A stretch of DNA of 61,919 bases from Pelagibacteraceae bacterium AG-349-L17 (GTDB lineage: Bacteria > Pseudomonadota > Alphaproteobacteria > Pelagibacterales > Pelagibacteraceae), in assembly GCA_003278805.1 (NCBI GenBank), contig QCDC01000010.1, positions 1 to 61,919 on the forward strand, given 5' to 3'. A program made the translations under genes and the position numbers. The notes beneath the pieces were generated by a model. That model searched no databases. It was given only the letters and a program-made list of their open reading frames with translations, and had not been told where the DNA came from. Position 1 is the stretch's first letter. Each line of letters begins with the position of its first letter. Below are positions 26,949 through 36,265 of this stretch, piece by piece.

Positions 26949-28807
26949 TGGCTAGTCATAAAACTCATTACGAAGATTGCGATATATTAGTTGTCGGTGG
27001 AGGTATGGCCGGTACTGGTGCTACCTTTGAAGCAAGACATTGGGGTAGAGACATGAAAATTGTTTGTGTTGAAAAAGCTAACATTGATAGAAGTGGAGCA
27101 GTTGCACAAGGACTTTATGCAATTAATTGCTACATGGGAATGCAATGGGGTGAAAACCAACCAGAAGATCACGTAAGATATGCAAGAAATGATTTAATGG
27201 GAATGGTAAGAGAAGATTTAGGTTATGACATGGCACGTCACGTAGACTCTACAGTTCATATGTTTGATGAATGGGGTTTGCCTATGATGAAGAACGAAGA
27301 AACTGGAAGATACTTAAGAGAGGGTAAATGGCAGATAATGATCCATGGTGAAAGTTATAAACCGATTGTTGCAGAAGCAGCAAAAAAATCTGCAGATAAA
27401 ATTTATAACAGAATAATGATTACTCATCTTTTAATGGACGAGTCTCAAGATAATAGAATTGGTGGAGCAGTTGGATTTAATATGAGAACAGGTGATTTCT
27501 ATGTATTTAGAGCAAAAGCGGTGATTGTTGCTGCTGGAGGAGCTTCACACATCTTTAAGCCAAGAGCAGTTGGAGAAGGAATGGGTAGAACTTGGTATGC
27601 ACCATGGAGTAATGGATCTGCATATGCATTACCTATTGCAGCAGGTGCAAAGATGACTCAAATGGAAAATAGAATTGTATTATGTAGATTTAAAGATGGT
27701 TATGGTCCAGTTGGAGCATATTTTCTTCATTTAAAAACGTATACTCAAAATGCTAATGGCGAAAATTATGAGAAAAAATGGTATGACCAAACTAAAGAGT
27801 TAGTTGGAGAATATATTGATCATCATCCAACACCAACTTGTTTGAGAAATCATGCATTTATTCAAGAAGTAGCTGCAGGTGGTGGACCAATTCACATGGT
27901 AACTACTGAGGCTTTTCAAGACCCACATTTAGAAACAGTAGGTTGGGAAAATTTCTTAGGTATGACAGTTGGCCAAGCAGTTGTTTGGGCATCTCAAAAC
28001 ATTGATCCAAAATATACAAATCCAGAGTTAACTACATCTGAGCCGTATGTAATGGGTTCACATGCTACTTGTTCTGGTGCATGGGTTAGCGGTCCAGAGG
28101 ATTTATCACCACCAGAATATTTCTGGGGTTACAATAGAATGTTAACTATTGATGGTTTATTCGGTGCAGGAGATACAGTTGGTGGAAGCGCCCATAAGTT
28201 TTCATCTGGATCTTTTACAGAAGGAAGATTAGCTGCAAAAGCTGCTGTTAAGTACATTGAAGATAAAAAAGCAGAAGGTGTAAAAGTTTCAGATAAACAG
28301 TGTGAGGATTTCAAGACTGCAGTTTATAAACCACTAGAAAACTACACAGTTGCTAGAAATGAGATCACTGGTGGAACAGTTTCTCCTAGCTATATATCTC
28401 CAATTCAAGGTCTTCAAAGATTACAGAAAATCATGGATGAATATGTTGGTGGAATTACCTCAAATTACATGACCAATGGCAATATGCTGAAAAGAGGACT
28501 TGAGTTGTTAGATTGGCTACAAGAGGATCTGGAGTATGTTGGGGCTGAAGATTATCACCAACTTATGAGAGCTTGGGAGTTAAAACATAGAGCATTGACT
28601 TCTCAGTGTGTAACAGAACATACTTTATTTAGAGAAGAAACTAGATGGCCAGGGTACTATTATAGAGGTGATCATATGAAGCTTGATGATGAAAATTGGC
28701 ATTGTCTAACAGTTTCGAGACGTGACCCTAAAACTGGTAAGTTTAGTATGGAGAAAGTTCCTGTCTACCACATAGTGGATGAGAAAGAAAAGAAAAAAGC
28801 TTCTTAG
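26948..28807 (+). CDS. aprA: adenylylsulfate reductase alpha subunit (FAD)
   Basis: 619 residues of the fumarate-reductase-like flavoprotein family. The FAD-binding block VVGGGMAGTG is at about residues 15-24; EKANIDRSGAVAQG and the HATCSGAWVSGPED and GLFGAGDTVGGSAHKFSSGS blocks are typical of AprA. It joins sulfite to AMP, giving adenylylsulfate and two electrons, or the reverse. It forms a heterodimer with AprB and is probably linked to the membrane by AprM. Its length is at the short end for the family. Confidence 0.96.
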   Translation: MASHKTHYEDCDILVVGGGMAGTGATFEARHWGRDMKIVCVEKANIDRSGAVAQGLYAINCYMGMQWGENQPEDHVRYARNDLMGMVREDLGYDMARHVDSTVHMFDEWGLPMMKNEETGRYLREGKWQIMIHGESYKPIVAEAAKKSADKIYNRIMITHLLMDESQDNRIGGAVGFNMRTGDFYVFRAKAVIVAAGGASHIFKPRAVGEGMGRTWYAPWSNGSAYALPIAAGAKMTQMENRIVLCRFKDGYGPVGAYFLHLKTYTQNANGENYEKKWYDQTKELVGEYIDHHPTPTCLRNHAFIQEVAAGGGPIHMVTTEAFQDPHLETVGWENFLGMTVGQAVVWASQNIDPKYTNPELTTSEPYVMGSHATCSGAWVSGPEDLSPPEYFWGYNRMLTIDGLFGAGDTVGGSAHKFSSGSFTEGRLAAKAAVKYIEDKKAEGVKVSDKQCEDFKTAVYKPLENYTVARNEITGGTVSPSYISPIQGLQRLQKIMDEYVGGITSNYMTNGNMLKRGLELLDWLQEDLEYVGAEDYHQLMRAWELKHRALTSQCVTEHTLFREETRWPGYYYRGDHMKLDDENWHCLTVSRRDPKTGKFSMEKVPVYHIVDEKEKKKAS

Positions 28808-28827
28808 TAGATAATTTAATTAATCAA

Positions 28828-29178
28828 ATGGATATCTTATCTAAATCAGATGATGAAATATATGAATTAGCCAAACCAATTTGGGATAATTTAGTTAAAT
28901 CATCAAATCTCAAAGATTATGGTGGATTTACTAGAGATTTTTCAACTCAAATGCTTTTTGGTGCTAACGAAGTAGAACTTGGCAAACAATGGGCTAATAA
29001 TAAGCTAATCACTAATCTTAAAGAGACTTTTGAACCTTTCGGGTGCCTTAGAAGAGGAGATCACATAACCGTTTTGATTAAACAAACAAATAAAGAGATC
29101 CCAGGAGAGTTTCTAGGTAGGTTAGTCTTAGGTGTCGAAGACGATACAGTGAAGGTCTTTGGAGCCACGATCTATTAA
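28828..29178 (+). CDS. uncharacterised protein downstream of aprA
   Basis: 116 residues, soluble, acidic, no signal peptide. Blocks such as YGGFTRDFSTQMLFGAN, ETFEPFGCLRRGDHITVLIKQ and GRLVLGVEDDTVKVFGA suggest a compact alpha/beta domain with a beta-rich C-terminal half; one Cys (about residue 75). It begins 20 bases after aprA on the same strand, so it is very likely expressed with the APS reductase. I do not recognise a family. A role in sulfite or sulfonate metabolism is an inference from position. Confidence 0.7.
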   Translation: MDILSKSDDEIYELAKPIWDNLVKSSNLKDYGGFTRDFSTQMLFGANEVELGKQWANNKLITNLKETFEPFGCLRRGDHITVLIKQTNKEIPGEFLGRLVLGVEDDTVKVFGATIY

Positions 29179-29233
29179 GAAAAAAAATTATCAAGATTTA
29201 AATAATTGTTTGACAAATTTCGTTGTGGGTGTA

Positions 29234-29380
29234 ATGACGGATTTAATGTTACTTTCTAACGTAAAAATTATTAATAAACTCTCAAATTTTAAAACTATAT
29301 TTATCAAAGCAGGAATTATAGCAAGCTTAACAGCCTACTGGGGAGTGATTTTAGTTGGAACTTTTATCACTTTTAATTAA
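29234..29380 (+). CDS. small membrane protein in the apr region
   Basis: 48 residues from MTDLMLLSNV; an earlier ATG at 29159 would overlap the previous gene by 20 bases and adds a polar stretch, so the shorter form is preferred. One hydrophobic segment (about residues 25-46) near the C-terminus, with a basic region before it. It lies between the 116-residue gene and the TauE/SafE exporter, all on one strand. No family recognised. Confidence 0.5.
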   Translation: MTDLMLLSNVKIINKLSNFKTIFIKAGIIASLTAYWGVILVGTFITFN

Positions 29381-29409
29381 GTTGTTTTTTAACAACTGTT
29401 AAATTTTTT

Positions 29410-30489
29410 ATGGAAGTATTTTTACCGATAGCTCAAGTTTTTGTTAACCCTATCGAGATACTTTTATTAAGTGCAATAGTTGGAGTGCTTTCAGGTTTAT
29501 TTGGTGTTGGTGGGGGGTTTTTGATGACACCTTTTTTAATTTTTTTGGGAATACCCCCTGCATACGCAGTAGCCAATGAAGCAAATAATATTTTAGCTAC
29601 CTCAGTTTCTGGATCTACCACGCATTATTTAAAAAATACTTTAGATTATAAAATGGGGTCAATGATTGTAATTGGGGGTGTAATTGGAACTTCCTTAGGA
29701 ATTTACACTTTTACTTATTTTAAAGGTATTGGAAAAATTGATACAGTTATCTCTCTTGCTTATATGTATATATTGGCAATAATCGGAACTTTAATGTTGG
29801 TTGAAAGTTTGGGTGAAATAGATAAAGCAAAAAGAAACGTTGTAGTTAAAAAAAAATTACATGTTCATTACTGGATACATGGTCTTCCATTAAGAATGAG
29901 ATTTCCAAAGTCTAAATTATATGAGAGTATTTTTACGCCAATTATAATTGGTCTATTAGTTGGGTTTATTGCGGCTATTATGGGAATTGGTGGTGCGTTT
30001 ATTCTAGTTCCAGCAATGATTTATATAATTAAAATGCCTACTAAATTAGTTCCTGGAACATCTTTATTTGTAACAATTTTTGTAAGTGTGGTTGTTACTT
30101 TTCTTCATTCATTTAATTATGGATCTATAGATTTATTACTTGTTCTTATGTTGGTTATAGGATCTATCATAGGGGTTCAGGTTGGACAAAAATTAGGAGA
30201 AAGAATTGATAGTTCTGGTTTAAGAGCTTTATTAGCAATTTTATTATTGATAGTTGGCATAGCAATAGCATACGATACATTTTTTGCAGAAAAAATTGTA
30301 AATGGTACTTCTAAAGCAACTAGTTCAGATTTAAACTTCTTTTCTCAATTTATAATTGATTTTTCTAAAGAGATGCCTTTCTTTTATGGATTATTTACAA
30401 TTATGTTTGCAATTATTTTAGGTGTTGGTGCCGCTTTTATTAGGCGATTTATTTCAAATTTTAGAAAAAAATTATTAGTTAAATCTTAA
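29410..30489 (+). CDS. TauE/SafE-family exporter, sulfite or sulfonate anion candidate
   Basis: 359 residues, about nine helices. The family's internal duplication is clear: GLFGVGGGFLMTPFLIFLGIP (about 29-49) and IMGIGGAFILVPAMIYI (about 190-206). A 40-residue cytoplasmic insert with basic residues separates the halves. TauE of Cupriavidus is linked to sulfite export during taurine growth. Placement directly after aprMBA and opposite a YeiH exporter supports an inorganic or organic sulfur anion as cargo, as inference. It converges with yeiH (4-base overlap). Confidence 0.82.
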   Translation: MEVFLPIAQVFVNPIEILLLSAIVGVLSGLFGVGGGFLMTPFLIFLGIPPAYAVANEANNILATSVSGSTTHYLKNTLDYKMGSMIVIGGVIGTSLGIYTFTYFKGIGKIDTVISLAYMYILAIIGTLMLVESLGEIDKAKRNVVVKKKLHVHYWIHGLPLRMRFPKSKLYESIFTPIIIGLLVGFIAAIMGIGGAFILVPAMIYIIKMPTKLVPGTSLFVTIFVSVVVTFLHSFNYGSIDLLLVLMLVIGSIIGVQVGQKLGERIDSSGLRALLAILLLIVGIAIAYDTFFAEKIVNGTSKATSSDLNFFSQFIIDFSKEMPFFYGLFTIMFAIILGVGAAFIRRFISNFRKKLLVKS

Positions 30490-31553
30490 TTAAAATAATT
30501 TAGATATAATTCGATGGTTGTAATACAAACAATCCCAACAGTTGCCATACCTATAAAACCAACTACAAAAGGCTTGTAACCCATATTTTTAATTTCTTTT
30601 AAATTAGTGGAAAGTCCTATTGCTGCCATTGCCATTGTTAAAAATATTTTTGAGAACAATTTAATACCCTCAACTGTAACCAACCATTTGTAATTATTTG
30701 AGTACGTTAAATCACCTAAATTTCTAATTATTATCATTGCTACAAATCCTAATACAAAGTAAGGAAAAATATCTATTATTGAGTATTTCTTTTCTGTGGT
30801 TTTTCCACGATTATAAAGAAATGCAAATAAAGGGATCATGATAATTAGAAAGGTATTCCTAATTAATTTCGTCACTGTTGCAATATTTAAAGTTTCAGGA
30901 CTATTAAATTGCTGGTCATAAATTAATCCTGCAGCTGCGACTTGAGAGGTTTCATGGATAGAGGTTCCCAAAAACAATCCAATTAATAAAGGCTCACTTT
31001 CAAAATAAAAGTTAGCAAAATAAGGATAAATAAGCATCGAAAGTATCCCAAACAATGTAATATTGGCAATTGCATATGATATCTCGTTTTTTTTGGCACC
31101 AATAACAGGGGCAGTAGCCATTATTGCAGTAGTACCACAGACAGTGCTGCCTATTGATATTAAGTAAGCCATTCTTGTTGGTATTTTTAATTTTTTAATC
31201 AGAAGTTTTATCACTATTAATACACTAACTATACAGATTATAATTAATGGAATTGCTATTGCTCCAAATTCTAAAAATTCAAATGGTTTCAATTGAATAC
31301 CTAAGCAAATAATTCCAAGTTTTAGAATATACTTTTGTGTAAAATCTAATCCCCTTAAAAAACTTTCTCTAATTTGGAAAACATTTCCGAAAAACATCCC
31401 CAATAAAATAGCGATCATTGCAGTAGATATTGGGCTTTTTTCATAGCCTAATAGTTCAATACCAAGAATATTATTGAAACCTTGAGACAAAGTGTAAAGA
31501 ACAAATGCTAATATAATACCTGGTAATACAACCAGGTATTTTTTAAATTTCAT
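30486..31553 (-). CDS. yeiH: YeiH family putative sulfate exporter
   Basis: 355 residues, about ten helices, of the YeiH (UPF0324) family. The blocks TAMIAILLGMFFGN, KYILKLGIICLGIQL and GTSIHETSQVAAAGLIYD, and the late FLTMAMAAIGLSTNLKEIK, match members. The family is named for a role as a sulfate exporter during sulfonate growth (SuyZ is such a protein beside suyAB in Paracoccus), though direct transport data are scarce. Position 16 bases after suyB on the same strand agrees with that: desulfonation releases sulfite, and oxidised sulfur must leave the cell. Confidence 0.85.
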   Translation of the reverse strand: MKFKKYLVVLPGIILAFVLYTLSQGFNNILGIELLGYEKSPISTAMIAILLGMFFGNVFQIRESFLRGLDFTQKYILKLGIICLGIQLKPFEFLEFGAIAIPLIIICIVSVLIVIKLLIKKLKIPTRMAYLISIGSTVCGTTAIMATAPVIGAKKNEISYAIANITLFGILSMLIYPYFANFYFESEPLLIGLFLGTSIHETSQVAAAGLIYDQQFNSPETLNIATVTKLIRNTFLIIMIPLFAFLYNRGKTTEKKYSIIDIFPYFVLGFVAMIIIRNLGDLTYSNNYKWLVTVEGIKLFSKIFLTMAMAAIGLSTNLKEIKNMGYKPFVVGFIGMATVGIVCITTIELYLNYFN

Positions 31554-31569
31554 GAAAGGCTAAAGTTAA

Positions 31570-32736
31570 TTAAGCACTTCTGTAAAGTTTAGTCATAACA
31601 AATTCTCTATGACCTAAAGCTTCAGCACAAGTTAATCTACCGTTTGCTACTCTTAGTGTAGTTTTAATTAATTCATCACCTGCTTCAGATAAATTCATTT
31701 CTCTTGAAAGAATTTTTGAAACATCACAATCAATGTGCTCTCCCATACCTTTTACAGTTAATGGATTAGCTGTTAATTTAACTACAGGTTCAATTGGATT
31801 TCCAACGATATTACCTTGTCCAGTTGGAAATAAATGAATATTAAAACCAGCAGCTGCTTGAAGTGTCACACATTCTGCAGCAGCAGATGATGTGTCCATA
31901 AAATACAAACCTTTTCCTTTAGTTGGTTCTTCAGCTGGTTCAAGAACATCAATAAATTTACAATTTCCAATTTTTTGAAAATTACCAAAAGCTTTTTCTT
32001 CAATTGTTGTAAGCCCTCCAGCTATATTTCCAGCTGTTGGTTGACTTTCGGAAAGATCATCTGTCGCTTCTTTTAAAATAAAATCATTATAAGAGCTCCA
32101 GGTTTTTATAAATTTTTCAGATGCTTCTTTTGTAGCACCTCTAGTTGCACATACTTTTTCTGCACCAGTTAATTCAGATGTTTCACCAAAACACAAATGA
32201 ACACCTAATGGCTCAAGTTTATCCATTAAGTTTCCAACAGTTGGGTTTGCAGCTAGTCCTGAAGTAGTATCAGACTCTCCACATTTAACTGAGATCCATA
32301 AATCACTTAAAGGACATTCTTCTCTTTGTTTTTCTGAAGCCCACATCACAAATTCTTGTGCTTTTTTTGACGCTTTCATTGTCGTACCAATGTCGCCCGT
32401 ACGCTCAATATGAAATCCTTCGACTGGTTTTCCGGTTTTAGCAATTCCATCTACAATTTTTTTTGTCCATTTCGGCTCAATACCAATGACAATTACTGCT
32501 GCAACGTTCGGATTACATCCAGTTCCTATCATTGTTCTAAAATGAAGCTCTAAATCTGCACCAAACTGAAGTCTTCCGTAAGAATGAGGAAGAGCGATTG
32601 TGCCTTTAATATTATTAGCAACTGCCTCTGCACAAGCGTTCGAAATGTCATCAACTGGCAAAATAATTACATGATTTCTTGTTCCGGCTCTGCCGTTTTC
32701 TCTTTTATAACCTAAAAAGCTCTTTGGGATTTCCAT
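31570..32736 (-). CDS. suyB: (2R)-sulfolactate sulfo-lyase beta subunit
   Basis: 388 residues of the UxaA / altronate-dehydratase large-domain family. It begins [22 protein letters not shown] as family members do, with Cys at [17 protein letters not shown] and DVSKILS-type blocks at expected places; the first two Cys sites probably hold an iron or iron-sulfur centre. With SuyA it splits (2R)-3-sulfolactate into pyruvate and sulfite. An altronate- or galactarate-type dehydratase is the alternative, but the YeiH gene downstream and xsc upstream favour SuyB. Four bases separate it from suyA. Confidence 0.85.
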   Translation of the reverse strand: MEIPKSFLGYKRENGRAGTRNHVIILPVDDISNACAEAVANNIKGTIALPHSYGRLQFGADLELHFRTMIGTGCNPNVAAVIVIGIEPKWTKKIVDGIAKTGKPVEGFHIERTGDIGTTMKASKKAQEFVMWASEKQREECPLSDLWISVKCGESDTTSGLAANPTVGNLMDKLEPLGVHLCFGETSELTGAEKVCATRGATKEASEKFIKTWSSYNDFILKEATDDLSESQPTAGNIAGGLTTIEEKAFGNFQKIGNCKFIDVLEPAEEPTKGKGLYFMDTSSAAAECVTLQAAAGFNIHLFPTGQGNIVGNPIEPVVKLTANPLTVKGMGEHIDCDVSKILSREMNLSEAGDELIKTTLRVANGRLTCAEALGHREFVMTKLYRSA

Positions 32737-32740
32737 ACTA

Positions 32741-33025
32741 TTACCACTTCTTTGTTTTTACATTGTGAACATGCACATGCTCACCTTTTTTGATTGATTT
32801 AACAACTTTACCAATATCGTGACCATACTTTAAAATAGTATCACCCTCTTTAAGGTCAACCATTGCAATTTTATGACCTAAAGGTATTTCATCTACGGAT
32901 TGAATATTTGTTGAACTGTCATCTTCCATTATCCAGCAAGCACAGTCCTGTTTAGGAGTGATTTTTTCAATAACAACTACTCCCACGTTATCTTTTTTAT
33001 CATGTATGATTATATCTGTTGCCAT
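32741..33025 (-). CDS. suyA: (2R)-sulfolactate sulfo-lyase alpha subunit
   Basis: 94 residues, a single SAF-like domain of the UxaA N-terminal type: [22 protein letters not shown] is the diagnostic block, with a His pair near the end ([10 protein letters not shown]). In altronate dehydratases this domain is fused to the large one; in sulfo-lyase it is a separate small subunit, as here. It partners SuyB. The divergent xsc start lies 111 bases away, so both may answer to the same control region. Confidence 0.86.
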   Translation of the reverse strand: MATDIIIHDKKDNVGVVVIEKITPKQDCACWIMEDDSSTNIQSVDEIPLGHKIAMVDLKEGDTILKYGHDIGKVVKSIKKGEHVHVHNVKTKKW

Positions 33026-33136
33026 ATCGTGTCGATTTGTTTGTTTGAAATTCGTAAAAACTTATATATTAATCGCACAAATTAACAAACGAATTTTATA
33101 AATAGAATAATTACACTTTAGAGAGGTTCTAGTTTT
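33026..33136. promoter_or_regulatory. divergent control region between suyAB and xsc
   Basis: 111 bases, AT-rich, between the two start codons. An exact 8-bp inverted repeat, AAATTCGT at 33048-33055 and ACGAATTT at 33089-33096, flanks 33 bases; GTTTGTT-like half sites next to both arms extend the symmetry. AGAGAGG before the xsc ATG is its ribosome-binding site. Two transcription-factor half sites or two operators are plausible; the regulator is not in the window. Confidence 0.4.
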
Positions 33137-34921
33137 ATGACAAAAATGACAACAGAAGAAGCTTTTGTAAAAGTTTTACAAATGCACGGCATCGAACATG
33201 CGTTTGGAATTATCGGTTCAGCCTTTATGCCAATTTCAGATATTTTTCCAGATGCAGGTATTACTTTCTGGGATGTCGCTCATGAAACAAATGGTGGTTT
33301 AATTGCTGATGGTTACACACGAGCTACTGGTAAAATGTCAATGGTTATTGCTCAGAACGGACCTGGAATTACTGGATTAGTTACACCAATCAAAACAGCT
33401 TATTGGAATCATACTCCTCTTTTATTAGTTACACCGCAAGCAGCAAACAAAACAATGGGGCAGGGTGGATTTCAAGAAGTAGAGCAAATGAATTTATTCA
33501 AAGACATGGTTTGTTATCAAGAAGAAGTAAGAGACCCATCAAGAATGGCTGAAGTACTAAATAGAGTTATAGAAAAAGCTATAAGAGGATCAGCACCAGC
33601 ACAAATTAATGTTCCAAGAGATTATTGGTGTCAAGTAATTGATATCGATCTTCCTCCAATTGTAAGACTTGAAAGACAGGGGGGAGGGAATGATGCTGTA
33701 GCTAAAGCAGCTGACTTGCTATCTAAAGCAAAGTTTCCAGTAATTTTATCAGGAGCAGGTGTTGTTATTGGTGGAGCCATAGAAGCTACAAAAAAACTTG
33801 CAGAAAAATTAGACTCACCTGTTTGTTCAGGTTACCAACATAATGATAGTTTCCCAGGAAGCCATCCTTTAGCTGTTGGTCCTCTAGGATACAATGGATC
33901 AAAAGCCGCAATGGAATTAATTTCAAAAGCTGACGTAGTGTTAGCATTGGGAACTAGATTAAATCCATTTTCTACTTTACCTGGTTATGGAATCGATTAT
34001 TGGCCAAAGAATGCAAACATTATTCAAGTTGATATTAATCCTGATAGAATTGGTTTGACTAAAAAAGTAACTGTAGGGATAAGTGGTGATGCAAAATTAG
34101 TTGCTGAACAAATTTTTGAAAAATTATCTTCAAATGCTGGTGACACTGACAGACAAGCTAGAAAAGACTTAATTCATCAAACAAAATCAGCCTGGTTACA
34201 AAAACTTTCAAGTTTAGATCATGAAGATGATGATGAAGGAACAGTTTGGAACAAAGAAGCAAGAGAAAGAGATGCAGATAGAATGTCACCAAGACAAGCT
34301 TGGAGAGCAATTCAAGCAGGAATGCCTGACGATGTAATTATATCAAGTGATATCGGAAATAATTGTGCTATAGGTAATGCTTACCCTACATTCGAAAAGC
34401 CAAGAAAATATTTAGCACCAGGTTTATTTGGTCCTTGTGGTTATGGTTTTCCATCAATATTGGGAGCAAAAATTGGTTGTCCGGAGACTCCTGTTATTGG
34501 ATTTGCTGGCGATGGTGCTTTTGGAATAAGCATGAATGAAATGAGTTCATGTGCAAGAGAAGAGTGGCCCGCAATAACAATGGTTATTTTCAGAAATTAT
34601 CAATGGGGTGCGGAAAAAAGAAATACGACACTTTGGTTTGATAATAACTTTGTTGGTACAGAATTAGATCCAGAATTAAGTTATGCTAAAGTTGCTGACG
34701 CATGTGGCTTAAAAGGTGTAACTGTTAGGACAATGGAAGAAACTACAAATGCAATCAAGAAATCTTGTGAGGATCAGAAGAAAGGAATTACAACATTTAT
34801 TGAGGTAATTCTTAATCAAGAGCTTGGAGAACCATTTAGAAGAGATGCTATGAAAAAACCAGTAAGAGTAGCTGGCATTAAAAAAGAGGATATGAAGAAG
34901 CAGCCTTCTTTAAATTCTTAA
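33137..34921 (+). CDS. xsc: sulfoacetaldehyde acetyltransferase
   Basis: 594 residues, thiamine-diphosphate enzyme. Glu50 in DVAHETNGG is the catalytic cofactor-activating residue, and GFAGDGAFGISMNEMS (about 454-469) starts the cofactor-binding motif. The full-length match to Xsc includes FGIIGSAFMPISDIFPDAGI, QGGFQEVEQM and the late RNYQWGAEKRN. It converts sulfoacetaldehyde and phosphate into acetyl phosphate and sulfite, the desulfonation step for taurine, isethionate and related C2 sulfonates. It lies divergent from suyAB. Pta/AckA, needed to use acetyl phosphate, are not in the window. Confidence 0.96.
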   Translation: MTKMTTEEAFVKVLQMHGIEHAFGIIGSAFMPISDIFPDAGITFWDVAHETNGGLIADGYTRATGKMSMVIAQNGPGITGLVTPIKTAYWNHTPLLLVTPQAANKTMGQGGFQEVEQMNLFKDMVCYQEEVRDPSRMAEVLNRVIEKAIRGSAPAQINVPRDYWCQVIDIDLPPIVRLERQGGGNDAVAKAADLLSKAKFPVILSGAGVVIGGAIEATKKLAEKLDSPVCSGYQHNDSFPGSHPLAVGPLGYNGSKAAMELISKADVVLALGTRLNPFSTLPGYGIDYWPKNANIIQVDINPDRIGLTKKVTVGISGDAKLVAEQIFEKLSSNAGDTDRQARKDLIHQTKSAWLQKLSSLDHEDDDEGTVWNKEARERDADRMSPRQAWRAIQAGMPDDVIISSDIGNNCAIGNAYPTFEKPRKYLAPGLFGPCGYGFPSILGAKIGCPETPVIGFAGDGAFGISMNEMSSCAREEWPAITMVIFRNYQWGAEKRNTTLWFDNNFVGTELDPELSYAKVADACGLKGVTVRTMEETTNAIKKSCEDQKKGITTFIEVILNQELGEPFRRDAMKKPVRVAGIKKEDMKKQPSLNS

Positions 34922-34960
34922 AATCTTTTAAATCACAACCAATTATCGTAATCTTCTTTC

Positions 34961-36265
34961 ATGGAAGTATTAAACGATAATAGCTGTAGCTGGGTTAATG
35001 ATTTAAGTCCAAGAAATAATATTGTAACACTTTCATCTGATACAGATTGTGAATGGTTAATTGTAGGAGCGGGTTATACAGGATTATCTGCAGCAAGAAA
35101 ATTAAGTCAAATTTACCCAAATCAAAAAATATTATTAGTTGATGCTCAGCTAGCAGGCGAGGGCGCTAGCTCAAGAAACTCGGGATACTTAGTGGATACA
35201 ACACTTAATGATGGTTTTACCTCTAATAAAGAATTATATAATTATAAAAAAAAAGCAGACATATATAAATTGGGAATAGATGTTATTAAAAAATTTATTA
35301 AAGAATATCAGGTAGACTGTGATTGGAATGAATGTGGAAAATATTTTGCATCATCAAAGCAAGAAGATAAAAAAATATTAGAAAATTTTTCAGGTACCTT
35401 ATCAAAACTAGGTTTTGAACATAATTTGTTATCAAATAAAGAACTTAAAAAAAGATTAGGTACCAATTTTTATAATATTGCTCTTCACACGAAGGGAGGG
35501 ATTTTATTACATCCAGGTAAATTGGTTAGAGCTATGATTGACACATTACCTGAAAATGTAAATCTTTATGAAAATTCTTCATTATTAAATTGGAAAAAAA
35601 AAAATAGTACAGTCATTTGTAAATTTAAAAATGGTTCAATTAAAACTAAAAAAATTATTTTTGCTACAAATGGGTTTCTGAAGTCATTAGGAATAAAATC
35701 AAATTATAATTTTCCAATTACTTTAACAGCTAGCATGACTAGATCTTTGTCAGATGAAGAGTTTGCATCTATTGGTGAACCAAAAGAGTGGGGGGTATTA
35801 CCCGTTAGACCAATGGGGGCCACTATCAGGATGACTAAAGATAGAAGAATTTTAATTAGAAATACTGCAGAAGTTTTTAATCCTTATCAAATGTCTAAAT
35901 CTGAATTAACCAAAAGATCATTGAAACAAAAGATTGGAATTAAAAAAAGATTTCCGGAATTACCTTATGATATTATTCAATCTTCTTGGTCAGGCATTGT
36001 TTCAAGAACAAGAAATAGTTCTCAAATTTTTGAAAAAATAGATGAGAATATATTTGTTGCAGGTTGTTATAATGGTTCTGGTATTGGAGTTGGCACTTTA
36101 TTTGGAGAACAAATAGCAATCAAGGCAAGTAATGAAAACTCGAAAGAGATAGAAACTATTGAAGCAAGAAATAAACCCACTTGGCTTCCTCCTGATCCAA
36201 TTTTAAGTTTAGCAGTTAGAGCTAGGTTGATTTATGAACGTTTCAGAGCAAAATCTGAGATTTAG
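34961..36265 (+). CDS. FAD-dependent amine oxidase / dehydrogenase of the DAO family
   Basis: 434 residues, DadA/OrdL-like. Dinucleotide-binding block LIVGAGYTGLSAA is at about 33-45, and EGASSRNSGYL (about 67-77) and the late AGCYNGSGIGVGTLFGE complete the FAD site. It starts 39 bases after xsc. TauY, the large subunit of taurine dehydrogenase, belongs to this broad family, so oxidation of taurine or another amine to the Xsc substrate is a sensible hypothesis. The small partner TauX is not seen nearby, and gamma-glutamylputrescine-type oxidases look similar, so the substrate is open. Confidence 0.75.
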   Translation: MEVLNDNSCSWVNDLSPRNNIVTLSSDTDCEWLIVGAGYTGLSAARKLSQIYPNQKILLVDAQLAGEGASSRNSGYLVDTTLNDGFTSNKELYNYKKKADIYKLGIDVIKKFIKEYQVDCDWNECGKYFASSKQEDKKILENFSGTLSKLGFEHNLLSNKELKKRLGTNFYNIALHTKGGILLHPGKLVRAMIDTLPENVNLYENSSLLNWKKKNSTVICKFKNGSIKTKKIIFATNGFLKSLGIKSNYNFPITLTASMTRSLSDEEFASIGEPKEWGVLPVRPMGATIRMTKDRRILIRNTAEVFNPYQMSKSELTKRSLKQKIGIKKRFPELPYDIIQSSWSGIVSRTRNSSQIFEKIDENIFVAGCYNGSGIGVGTLFGEQIAIKASNENSKEIETIEARNKPTWLPPDPILSLAVRARLIYERFRAKSEI

